DNA of 6,294 bases from Chloroflexota bacterium (GTDB lineage: Bacteria; Chloroflexota; Anaerolineae; Anaerolineales; UBA4823). The position numbers and the translations under genes are program-made. The notes below the pieces were generated by a model. The model searched no databases, was not told where the DNA came from, and saw only the letters and a program-made list of their open reading frames with translations. Positions 1 to 5,719 of this stretch are shown piece after piece. The stretch spans positions 1 through 6,294 of the forward strand of contig JAJZSS010000104.1 in assembly GCA_021849525.1 (NCBI GenBank). Direction: 5' to 3'. Each line of letters opens with the position of its first letter. Positions within the stretch are counted from its first letter, which is position 1.

Positions 1-1009
1 TGAAGATCGGCATCGGAATCCCACCCAGGAACATGATCACCAGGTAAACATACAGGTTCTGCGCCAGTCCGGCACTGGCAATCAATATTGCCCACAGCAG
101 GCTGGCAAATCCGATCGTGCGAAAATGACTTTTCATCCCACCCCAGGCCATCATGATGAAACCACCGATGATTGAACCCAGGAAGAAGGTGACTTCATTG
201 GCTGTCAGCTTCCAGACCTCTTCTCCGAAGGTGCGCGTGACCAGCAGCGGAGAAAGGAAAGCAATTGGGGTGATCAGAAAGAAGATCATCGCAAAGAAGA
301 TGAACAGGGTGCGGATGGTTCGGTTGCCGCGAATATATCCCAGACCGGCCTTCAAATCATCCAGATAACCGCCAGTCTGAGCCTGGGCCGCTTTCTGATG
401 GACAGCCACCTTCAAGCCCAGCAGTAGGCCAACCGCCAGGAGCGCGGTGACCACATCGATAAAGAAGATCGCTTCCAGGCGTGAGATGGACATTAATGTA
501 CCCGCCAGGACCGGCGTAACGATCATGATGAAGGGTTGGATCGTGCCGAAGATACTGTTCACCTTGACCAGGCGCTCGCCTGGAACAATCTGCGGCAGCA
601 AGGCGCTGACGGCCGGCATTTGGATCCCCGCACCCAGCGAGCGGATGCCTGAGACCAGGAAGATCAGCCACAATTCCTGATACCCTGTCAGGAAGAAGAT
701 TGCCAGGACCAGGGTGCTGGTGGCGGTCAGCAGATCTGCACCGATGATCAACAGCTTGCGCGGGTAGCGGTCTGCCCACACCCCGGCGAACAGCGATATC
801 ACCAGCTGGGGTAGAAAACCGACCAGGGTTGAGATGGTAAGCACCGCACCCGACTTGGTGGAGAGGGTGACAAACCAGATGATCGCGTACTGGACCAGCA
901 TCGATCCAAACAGCGACAGGCTCTGGCTGGAGATAAAGATCGCAGTCTTTTTCTGCCACCCTGCATAACCAGGATATTCTTGCCCAATATTGCTCGTTTG
1001 TTCGTTCAT
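1..1009 (-). CDS. MFS transporter, Mef/MFS_3-like drug efflux family (3' end cut by window edge)
   Basis: This is a proton-coupled major facilitator of the inner membrane, most like the macrolide-efflux (MefA-type, MFS_3) group. The first 336 residues are visible; family members are about 400-430 long, so roughly the last two transmembrane helices lie outside the window. After a short polar N-terminus (about 20 residues) come successive hydrophobic helices. The loop between helices 2 and 3 carries the MFS motif A as GVWADRYPRK (residues 76-85). A hydrophilic central loop (about 200-230, HQKAAQAQTGGYLDDLK) separates the two halves. Another match to Mef proteins is LVGFLPQLVISLFAGV early on and RSLGAG near residue 123. 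The ATG at 1007-1009 is chosen because GGAG (1016-1019) sits 6 nt upstream. It is monocistronic within what can be seen. The exported substrate cannot be read from sequence, so drug efflux is an inference from the family. Confidence 0.9.
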   Translation of the reverse strand, partial: MNEQTSNIGQEYPGYAGWQKKTAIFISSQSLSLFGSMLVQYAIIWFVTLSTKSGAVLTISTLVGFLPQLVISLFAGVWADRYPRKLLIIGADLLTATSTLVLAIFFLTGYQELWLIFLVSGIRSLGAGIQMPAVSALLPQIVPGERLVKVNSIFGTIQPFIMIVTPVLAGTLMSISRLEAIFFIDVVTALLAVGLLLGLKVAVHQKAAQAQTGGYLDDLKAGLGYIRGNRTIRTLFIFFAMIFFLITPIAFLSPLLVTRTFGEEVWKLTANEVTFFLGSIIGGFIMMAWGGMKSHFRTIGFASLLWAILIASAGLAQNLYVYLVIMFLGGIPMPIF

Positions 1010-1054
1010 GATGTTCTCCAAACACTTGCCCACAGGACCCATGGAGATCGATCC

Positions 1055-1076
1055 GCGCTCACTTATGAATGAACGC
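1055..1076 (-). promoter_or_regulatory. hairpin in the MFS 5' leader
   Basis: In the minus-strand transcript GCGUUCA (1070-1076) pairs with UGAGCGC (1055-1061) around an 8-nt loop; one of the seven pairs is G-U. It lies about 45 nt before the start codon and has no U-tract, so it is not a terminator. It may only be a stabilising structure. Confidence 0.25.
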
Positions 1077-1145
1077 ACTGGATGACTTCATAGACCCAAA
1101 CTCGATCCAAATCCTTTGCAATTTATCTGGACTTATTGGACCTTT

Positions 1146-1163
1146 TTAGAACTATTATTCTAA
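1146..1163. promoter_or_regulatory. palindromic operator candidate over the MFS transcription start
   Basis: TTAGAA (1146-1151) and TTCTAA (1158-1163) form a perfect 6+6 inverted repeat with a 6-nt spacer. It lies directly downstream of the -10 hexamer and covers the predicted +1. This position and size fit a dimeric repressor, as often found for efflux genes under MarR or TetR control. No regulator gene is visible next to it, so the assignment rests on position and symmetry only. Confidence 0.45.
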
Positions 1164-1164
1164 G

Positions 1165-1193
1165 AATATACAGGAATAGTAATTAAAAGTCAA
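1165..1193 (-). promoter_or_regulatory. sigma70-type promoter of the MFS gene
   Basis: On the minus strand, TTGACT (1188-1193) and TATATT (1165-1170) are separated by exactly 17 nt, which is close to a consensus housekeeping promoter. Transcription would start near 1158, giving a leader of about 150 nt before the MFS start codon. The promoter lies just downstream of the terminator-like hairpin of the VOC gene, so the MFS gene is probably transcribed on its own. Confidence 0.75.
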
Positions 1194-1207
1194 GCCTCAC
1201 CTGGACG

Positions 1208-1230
1208 AAAAACCATCCTACTTTCGGATG
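1208..1230 (-). terminator. probable intrinsic terminator of the VOC gene
   Basis: On the minus strand CATCC (1226-1230) and GGATG (1214-1218) form a 5-bp stem with a 7-nt loop, followed after one base by TTTTT (1208-1212). It is about 65 nt past the VOC stop codon and before the MFS promoter. The stem is short, so termination may be weak. Confidence 0.5.
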
Positions 1231-1294
1231 AGTTTTCTGGATTCTTGCAGACGGACCGGCGGGCTGCAGTGAATTTCGTCGCTGGCCTTTCCAC

Positions 1295-1798
1295 TCATTC
1301 GCGCAGCAGCTCTCCCCCCCACTCGGCTGGATCGGCATCCGCGATCGATTGTGAAAATGTCCAGCGATAGCCGCCAATATCCTCGACACTGTACTGGCGT
1401 TCACCAAAGGGAAAATTTTCAGGCGGCTGCAGAATTCTCGCCCCACGCTGCTCGACAAACTGGTGGTGTGCATCGACATCCGCCACCCGCACCATCAAAC
1501 CAAAGGTTTGCCGTAAGGTTAAACCCAGGGTCCTGGGGGGTGGCAGAGCGACCTGCTCAACGGTCTCATTTACGGCAGATTCCTCGGCAGGTAAGGCATA
1601 GGCCACTATGGACGCCTGCCCGACGAGCAGCTGGACGCGGTGATTGCCGATCCGCATGCGGTCTCTAAATCCAAAGACATTGCACAGCCAGCCCACCGCC
1701 GCCCGCAAATCGTGATAGCCCAGCTCGGGGATGATGCTGCCTGGAGGCATCGAACGATTCTCGAGGATAGGTGAGAAATATTGGTGTGTCGCGGCCAT
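1295..1798 (-). CDS. VOC / glyoxalase-bleomycin-resistance fold protein
   Basis: A 167-residue cytosolic protein of the vicinal oxygen chelate superfamily. Two beta-alpha-beta-beta-beta modules can be seen: the first from about residue 22 (IIPELGYHDLRAAVGWLCNVFGF, with the typical 'D...A..WL...FGF' helix pattern), the second from about residue 99 (LMVRVADVDAHHQFVEQRGARI) through FPFGERQYSVEDIGGYRWTF near 129-148. The phrase 'GxRxYxxxDxxGxxWxFxQ' is common to the PhnB/glyoxalase-like branch. Classical metal ligands of glyoxalase I are not clearly all present, so the reaction is unknown; members include lyases, dioxygenases and drug-binding resistance proteins. The ATG at 1796-1798 is supported by GGGAGG (1804-1809) at 5 nt spacing; the internal Met17 (MPPGSIIPEL) is a less likely start, although many relatives begin there. 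It has its own promoter and is not evidently in an operon. Confidence 0.85.
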   Translation of the reverse strand: MAATHQYFSPILENRSMPPGSIIPELGYHDLRAAVGWLCNVFGFRDRMRIGNHRVQLLVGQASIVAYALPAEESAVNETVEQVALPPPRTLGLTLRQTFGLMVRVADVDAHHQFVEQRGARILQPPENFPFGERQYSVEDIGGYRWTFSQSIADADPAEWGGELLRE

Positions 1799-1856
1799 AG
1801 AAACCTCCCAACCGTGAAATCTACTTTCCTGGTTTTTCGGATATTTTCAGTCCGGT

Positions 1857-1882
1857 ATTATAGTAGATTTTTAAAGTCGTTA
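1857..1882 (-). promoter_or_regulatory. probable promoter of the VOC gene
   Basis: A perfect minus-strand TATAAT lies at 1857-1862, about 60 nt before the VOC start codon. The -35 box is poor: the best candidates are TTAACG or TTTAAC at 15-16 nt spacing, in an AT-rich stretch containing two TTAAAGT copies. The -10 is convincing, the -35 is not, which could mean activation by a factor. Confidence 0.5.
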
Positions 1883-1915
1883 AAGTTAAAATTGAGCGCG
1901 ATTTAGATTAACATC

Positions 1916-1925
1916 CACGCGCGTG
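1916..1925. repeat. 10-bp perfect palindrome upstream of the VOC promoter
   Basis: CACGCGCGTG is self-complementary and stands out in an AT-rich intergenic stretch (1799-2066). It is about 40 nt upstream of the likely -35 region. It may be a protein-binding site or chance. The rest of this gap holds no supportable gene. Confidence 0.25.
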
Positions 1926-2005
1926 AGCAGCGAGCGAGAGATCATGTTTGAATATAACTCACCAGGCCGCCTCGATCAGCAGCCTGGGATTTGAATAATT
2001 CGGGG

Positions 2006-2045
2006 AAATAAAAAGGGATTGAGCATGCAGAATCTGCCCAATCCC
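2006..2045 (-). terminator. intrinsic terminator of the lipid operon
   Basis: Read on the minus strand, GGGATTG (2039-2045) and CAATCCC (2015-2021) form a perfect 7-bp outer stem, and the interior GCAG/CTGC can add a second helix. It is followed directly by TTTTTATTT (2006-2014). It begins about 20 nt after the stop codon of the PLP enzyme gene. This is a strong rho-independent terminator and marks the end of the three-gene transcript. Confidence 0.85.
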
Positions 2046-2066
2046 TCGAACCTGTTAGCCTCTTGT

Positions 2067-3245
2067 TTAGATCAAACCAACCTGCTTGCCCACCTGCTCA
2101 TAGACTTCCAGGGCGTGATCGAGCTGGTCCTGGGTGTGGGTGGCCATATAGCTGGTGCGCAGCAGCTGCGAGCCCTCCGGCACACCCGGTGAAACCACCG
2201 GATTGGTGAAGACTCCGGCATCCATCAGCATCTTCCAGGTGATAAGCGTGCGTACATCATCCCGGATATAGATTGGCACGATAGGCGAAACCGATTCGCC
2301 GATATCCAGGCCGATCCGGCGCATCTCCTGGCGCATATATGCCCCATTTTTCAAAGCCCTTTCAGCGTGCTCCGGTTCCTCGCGCATGATGTGCAGCGCT
2401 TCCAGAGCAGCGGCGGCATTGGCTGGAGAAAGGCTGGCGCTAAAGATCATCGCCCGGGCGTGGTGCTTGATATAGTGGATCACCTGCTCATCGCCGGCGA
2501 TGAACCCACCCACCGACGCGAAGGATTTGCTGAAGGTTGACATGATCAAATCGACCTGGTCGGTCACACCAAAATGGGCTGCACTGCCCCGCCCCCCGCC
2601 AAACACGCCGGTCGCATGGGCGTCATCCACCATCAGGCGTGCCCCGTACTTCTGGGTGATCGCAATGATCTCCGGCAGCGGTGCCAGATCGCCGCCCATG
2701 CTGTACAGTCCGTCCACCACCACCATCCGGCCGCGGTCCTCCGGCAAGCTTACCAGCACCCGCTCCAGGTCCTTGAGATCATTATGGCGGAACCGCCTGG
2801 TCTCGCCCCAGCTCAGCCTGGCCCCATCCACGATACTGGCATGGTCATCCTTGTCCAGCACCACATATTCGCCTCGCCCCACCACGGCGCTGATCGTACC
2901 CAGATTCACCTGCATCCCGGTGGTGAAAACCAGGGCGGCTTCTTTGCCCACAAACTCCGCCAGCTCGTTCTCCAGGCGGACGTGCAGCTCCAGGGTGCCA
3001 TTAACAAAGCGCGAGCCGGTGCAGGAGGTGCCAAACCGCTCGATTGCCGCGATGGCTGCCTGGCGGACGCGGGGATGGGTTGTCAGTCCCAGGTAATTAT
3101 TCGAGCCGCACATCAACAAACGTTTGCCCTCATATACTGCCTCCGTGCCCTCGTTGTCTGACATGGGGAAAAAATAAGGATAATAGCCAAGTGCCATTGC
3201 GTCTCGAGCGGCAGTATATTTCATGCATTTTTCAAAAATATCCAT
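2067..3245 (-). CDS. spt: serine palmitoyltransferase-like alpha-oxoamine synthase (PLP enzyme)
   Basis: A cytosolic, PLP-dependent enzyme of 392 residues, the usual length for the alpha-oxoamine synthase family. The likely reaction is decarboxylative condensation of L-serine with a fatty acyl thioester to give 3-ketosphinganine. Numbering from the ATG: GSNNYLGL near 47-54; GTSCTGSRFVNGT near 72-84; His135 (DDHASIVDG) that stacks on PLP; Asp207 and His210 in VDDAHATGVFG; the Schiff-base Lys240 in TFSKSFASVGGF; and the C-terminal NPVVSPGVPEG and LLRTSYMATHT (about 348-370), which I recall from bacterial serine palmitoyltransferases and which differ from biotin-pathway AONS. An N-terminal MDIFEKC also fits the SPT branch. 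The gene is last in the unit, 70 nt after the KDSR-like gene. Start: ATG at 3245 has GAGG (3255-3258) 9 nt upstream; an in-frame TTG at 3248 has it 6 nt upstream and would add one residue. Alternatives are glycine C-acetyltransferase (kbl) or AONS (bioF), but no biotin or threonine genes are nearby. Confidence 0.8.
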   Translation of the reverse strand: MDIFEKCMKYTAARDAMALGYYPYFFPMSDNEGTEAVYEGKRLLMCGSNNYLGLTTHPRVRQAAIAAIERFGTSCTGSRFVNGTLELHVRLENELAEFVGKEAALVFTTGMQVNLGTISAVVGRGEYVVLDKDDHASIVDGARLSWGETRRFRHNDLKDLERVLVSLPEDRGRMVVVDGLYSMGGDLAPLPEIIAITQKYGARLMVDDAHATGVFGGGRGSAAHFGVTDQVDLIMSTFSKSFASVGGFIAGDEQVIHYIKHHARAMIFSASLSPANAAAALEALHIMREEPEHAERALKNGAYMRQEMRRIGLDIGESVSPIVPIYIRDDVRTLITWKMLMDAGVFTNPVVSPGVPEGSQLLRTSYMATHTQDQLDHALEVYEQVGKQVGLI

Positions 3246-3315
3246 CAATTAAGTCCTCAACTTTCGTCATTCTTTCTTTGATAAGTTTAACCCCTGATTG
3301 TTCGGAATGCTTCGA

Positions 3316-4182
3316 TTAATCCTCCTTGTGCTGCATTTTCTGTGCTTTTGGTTTTCCGTGATTAAGCTTCCAGAATGCTTTCATGATCAAGTCCAGCAGT
3401 GGATAAGCTGTTCGCCCCAGAAAATGAGTCAGAAAGTACATCAGCCAGGAATCGAAAACCGGCAAAATCATGTACTGGCCTTTTTCGATGGCCTTCATAC
3501 TTTTCTCGACGACCTTATCCGCAGAAATTATCGTCCGCAGTGGCGCCACAGCGCGCAGCTCGGGGGGTTGGAAGCGCGTTTCATATTCTAATTGGGGGGT
3601 ATCGACATCGGGTGGGTAGATGATGCTGAGTTGTATTCCCATCGCCTTCAGCTCCGGTCGCAGCGCATCCGAAAAACCGGCTAAAGCAAATTTCGAAGCA
3701 CTGTATGCGGTATAGCCGAACATAGCCAGGAAGCCAGACTCCGAGCAAATATTGACGATCAATCCCGATCTACGCTGGCGCATCCCCGGCAGCACTGCAC
3801 GAATGACATTGAGTGTGCCGAAGTAGTTTACATTCATCGTTTCGTGGAAGATTCTGAGCTCTTGCTCGTGGAAGTAGCCGGGCTGCGCAAAACCCGCCGA
3901 ATTAACCACCACATCCGGCACGCCCAGTACCCGGGTTACCTCAGCGACAGCCGCTTCCACCTGGAGCAGGTCGGTCACATCGACTGTCGTCGATCCGACC
4001 ACCTGGTCGTCTCGCTGGCGGCAGGCTCTAACTTCTTCCACGGCCCTGGCCAGCTGCTCCGGGCGGCGGGCCACCAGCCAAACATGCAGCCCGCGCCTGG
4101 CAAACTGCCTGGCAAACGCCAGACCGATTCCGCTGGAGCCACCCGTAATAAAAGCTACTTGGTTTGCTGCCAGATACTGCAT
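3316..4182 (-). CDS. 3-ketodihydrosphingosine reductase-like short-chain dehydrogenase
   Basis: A 288-residue classical SDR that likely reduces 3-ketosphinganine to sphinganine with NADPH. The Rossmann motif TGGSSGIG is at 13-20; LVARR ends beta-strand 2 (Arg39/Arg40), which favours NADP(H); NSAG is at 94-97; the catalytic set is Asn118 region, Ser147, Tyr160 and Lys164 (YSASK). The stretch FGYTAYSASKFALAGFSDAL followed by YPPDVDTP (189-196) closely resembles human KDSR (FGFTAYSASKFA, YPPDTDTP, compared from memory), and a 'RxxPPE' segment follows as in KDSR. The C-terminal part (about 236-272) is hydrophobic and rich in aromatic residues, suggesting membrane contact, followed by a basic tail. 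The start at 4182 lies 9 nt after the acyltransferase stop, with only a weak SD, so translational coupling is likely. A general-purpose ketoacyl reductase is the alternative, but the neighbour that makes a beta-keto amine supports the KDSR role. Confidence 0.8.
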   Translation of the reverse strand: MQYLAANQVAFITGGSSGIGLAFARQFARRGLHVWLVARRPEQLARAVEEVRACRQRDDQVVGSTTVDVTDLLQVEAAVAEVTRVLGVPDVVVNSAGFAQPGYFHEQELRIFHETMNVNYFGTLNVIRAVLPGMRQRRSGLIVNICSESGFLAMFGYTAYSASKFALAGFSDALRPELKAMGIQLSIIYPPDVDTPQLEYETRFQPPELRAVAPLRTIISADKVVEKSMKAIEKGQYMILPVFDSWLMYFLTHFLGRTAYPLLDLIMKAFWKLNHGKPKAQKMQHKED

Positions 4183-4191
4183 CCAGCCATT

Positions 4192-5115
4192 TTACTCTGC
4201 AAATGCAGTTATATCCAACAAATTTGCCGCCACTGTCTGAATTCGATCCTGGAATCCCCCTGGATCTTTGCTCAGTTCAGCCAGTGAGAATGGCTCCGAA
4301 AAGGTTACCTGGGGCTGGTTGGAGACCATCCGGTTGTTGATCAGCAGGTTAATTACCTGAAAAAATTCCGCGATGTATTGGCGCGTAATTTTCACCGGGT
4401 GAAGGCGCAGGAGAGGATTGCGTAAAAATTCCGGCGCCACAAAACCGGAGTTGATTGCAATCACCAGCCTGGATTGGGGAGCTTTGCGCAAAAAGAATTC
4501 CAGGCTCTCGGACCAGCGTGCCAGGGATTGCCGGGCTTCGCGCAAAAAATAAGTCGGGTCGGGGTCCAGTTTCCCACTGGGAAACAGCAGCAGCGAGCCG
4601 CCTGAACCCAGGTGGCGCAGCGCCTTGCGGATAGTAGCCATGCGCACATAGCTGTCATTGGTCGCATAAATCAGGTATTCCCGCGTATTGGGCAGCGAGC
4701 GGAAAAATGGATTCCCGGCGGTCACAATCTTGAGATCGTCACGCGGCAGGATCGAAGCCACTGCCAGGCTGTCAAAGGTCCCCGGATGGTTGGCGGCAAC
4801 GATCAAGGGCTCATCTGCCGGCAGGTATTCTTCGCCGTGAATTTTGATCGCCGACACCCATTTTTGCAGCCAGTCCCGGGAGGAAATCTGAAATCCCTGG
4901 CGTCCCACGGTTTCGTCAAAAGCAGCGGCTGTCTCAGCCACTCCGCTGACAATGCGTTTGAATATCCGCCTCAACCAGGCAACCCGCTGGCTGTCTGCCG
5001 GCATACCAATTTTATTCATCACCAGCGCAAACAGAAAGTCTTCGACTTCTTCCGGCCGGGCGACAGTATTGACTGCCTCCCAGGTCTGGTCGTGGAGCTG
5101 CTCCGTTTGTTTCAT
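4192..5115 (-). CDS. PlsC/LPLAT-family acyltransferase with a divergent acceptor motif
   Basis: A 307-residue acyltransferase of the glycerolipid (LPLAT/PlsC) superfamily, which transfers a fatty acyl group from acyl-ACP or acyl-CoA to an acceptor at the membrane. The catalytic NHPGTFD (HX4D: His110, Asp115) is clear. Motif II-like GNPFFRSL lies near 134-141. Motif III, normally FPEGTR, reads FPSGKLDPDP at 178-187, so the usual Glu and Arg are missing. There is no obvious membrane helix; the first 90 residues are polar and helical in style. It is first in a three-gene unit with a KDSR-like reductase and an SPT-like enzyme, so it may acylate sphinganine or a derivative (N- or O-acylation), but an ordinary lysophospholipid substrate is not excluded. 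ATG 5115 is preferred because AGGGGA (5123-5128) precedes it by 7 nt; an in-frame TTG at 5136 would add seven residues but lacks a good SD. Confidence 0.8.
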   Translation of the reverse strand: MKQTEQLHDQTWEAVNTVARPEEVEDFLFALVMNKIGMPADSQRVAWLRRIFKRIVSGVAETAAAFDETVGRQGFQISSRDWLQKWVSAIKIHGEEYLPADEPLIVAANHPGTFDSLAVASILPRDDLKIVTAGNPFFRSLPNTREYLIYATNDSYVRMATIRKALRHLGSGGSLLLFPSGKLDPDPTYFLREARQSLARWSESLEFFLRKAPQSRLVIAINSGFVAPEFLRNPLLRLHPVKITRQYIAEFFQVINLLINNRMVSNQPQVTFSEPFSLAELSKDPGGFQDRIQTVAANLLDITAFAE

Positions 5116-5169
5116 CTTGTTATCCCCTGCTTTCAATGTCCCGGTGGTCGTAATGCTTGGCTCAGAAAT

Positions 5170-5199
5170 ATTGTATCAAAATTCGTCCAGGGTGAACAA
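5170..5199 (-). promoter_or_regulatory. promoter of the acyltransferase-reductase-SPT operon
   Basis: On the minus strand TACAAT (5170-5175) is preceded by TGA, giving an extended -10 (TGnTACAAT). TTGTTC (5194-5199) sits 18 nt upstream as a partial -35. Transcription would start near 5163, giving a leader of about 47 nt before the acyltransferase ATG. The promoter looks moderate, helped by the extended -10. Confidence 0.6.
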
Positions 5200-5211
5200 A
5201 TCCAAACAATA

Positions 5212-5231
5212 TTAATCCTCACTCGGATTAA
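5212..5231. promoter_or_regulatory. inverted repeat upstream of the operon promoter, operator candidate
   Basis: TTAATCC (5212-5218) and GGATTAA (5225-5231) form a perfect 7+7 inverted repeat with a 6-nt centre. It lies 12 nt upstream of the -35 box, where activators commonly bind. Overlapping its left edge, ACAATATT (5206-5213) is an inverted copy of AATATTGT over the -10 (5167-5174). No regulator gene is adjacent. As a hairpin it lacks a T-tract, so it is not a terminator. Confidence 0.4.
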
Positions 5232-5389
5232 GTACCCCTTTCAAGACTGGTTTTTGTGTCATTTGTTGGGTAATTTTCTGATACCACCGGCAAGCGCTGA
5301 GGGTGTTTAATGATGCCGTACGATAATCCAGAATAGAAAGGCCTTACAGGTAAAATTTCGCCAGGTCAGAGCAAGCGGAGGCAATAGAG

Positions 5390-5670
5390 ATGTACTCCTC
5401 AATCCATAATCCCCGGAAGACCCCATCTCAGGCGCTCGAGATGTACTGGCAGGCGCTGCGCGATGGCTGGCGGCTGCGCCTGCGCCATTTCATCACCCGC
5501 CGCTCGCCAAAATTACGGGATTTCGATGCCGATCTGCACAACCTTGAAATTCAAAACAGCTATTCCATCGGGATGGGCACCACCGGATCTCGGTGGCACA
5601 CAGCATGGGACAGCAGTATATCGATGCCGTCATTACCTGCATGAATGTGGGCAGCAGCCGGATCCTGTAA
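5390..5670 (+). pseudogene. broken 'DGHHR' ParB-like small protein gene (internal deletion plus frameshift)
   Basis: The gene begins with a good SD (GGAGG, 5377-5381, 8 nt before ATG 5390) and encodes an N-terminal part with YWQALRDGWRLRLRHFITRR and HNLEIQNSYSIGM. From 5572 another frame takes over and runs to TAA 5668-5670, reading DGHHRISVAHSMGQQYIDAV. In intact relatives that I recall from Anaerolineae, the N-terminal helix and 'Y.IG..TV.L..I.GS' strand is followed by about 70-80 residues and then '..VRDGHHRISVARALGQ.IEA.VT'. Here that middle is absent and the two ends are out of frame, so the coding content looks real but the product is lost. The original frame would instead end after 84 residues at 5644 with unrelated sequence. 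The function of the intact family is not established; it looks like a ParB/sulfiredoxin-type fold. No clear plus-strand promoter is seen. Confidence 0.65.
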
Positions 5671-5692
5671 GCCCCGGTGTCTGAGGCAACCT

Positions 5693-5711
5693 CCGGAAGT
5701 GAGTGTTCCGG
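5693..5711. terminator. small hairpin between convergent genes
   Basis: CCGGAA (5693-5698) and TTCCGG (5706-5711) form a perfect 6-bp stem with a 7-nt loop. It lies between the end of the broken plus-strand gene and the end of the minus-strand gene that stops at 5720, where a shared terminator would be expected. No T-run follows on either strand, so it is at best a weak or factor-assisted terminator. Confidence 0.3.
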
Positions 5712-5719
5712 TTCAGCGC

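Noticed and set aside
357..1025. Minus-strand 222-codon open frame overlapping the MFS gene
   Set aside because: Different frame from the transporter, with a proline/glycine/arginine-rich non-membrane product; the MFS frame has motif A and hydrophobic helices and owns the SD.
1959..1989. Minus-strand tail reading PRLLIEAAW followed by a stop, like the end of an IS110-type transposase
   Set aside because: Only about nine residues match, no other transposase sequence, terminal repeats or target duplication is seen nearby; chance is the simpler explanation.
2500..3161. Two long plus-strand open frames across the SPT gene
   Set aside because: They are antisense to a well-supported gene, have low-complexity arginine/serine/proline-rich products, and lack domain motifs and ribosome binding sites.
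2067..3245. Biotin (bioF) or threonine-degradation (kbl) role for the PLP enzyme
   Set aside because: No bio genes or tdh next to it; the adjacent KDSR-like reductase and acyltransferase, and the SPT-like C-terminus, fit better. Kept as an alternative in the entry.
3209..3285. Minus-strand 12-codon open frame (MTKVEDLIDGYF) just before the SPT start
   Set aside because: It overlaps the SPT start in another frame, has only a purine-rich stretch as SD and no recognisable content.
4612..5310. Plus-strand 232-codon open frame across the acyltransferase and its promoter
   Set aside because: Antisense to a gene with clear catalytic motifs; the product has no family features and would cross the operon promoter.
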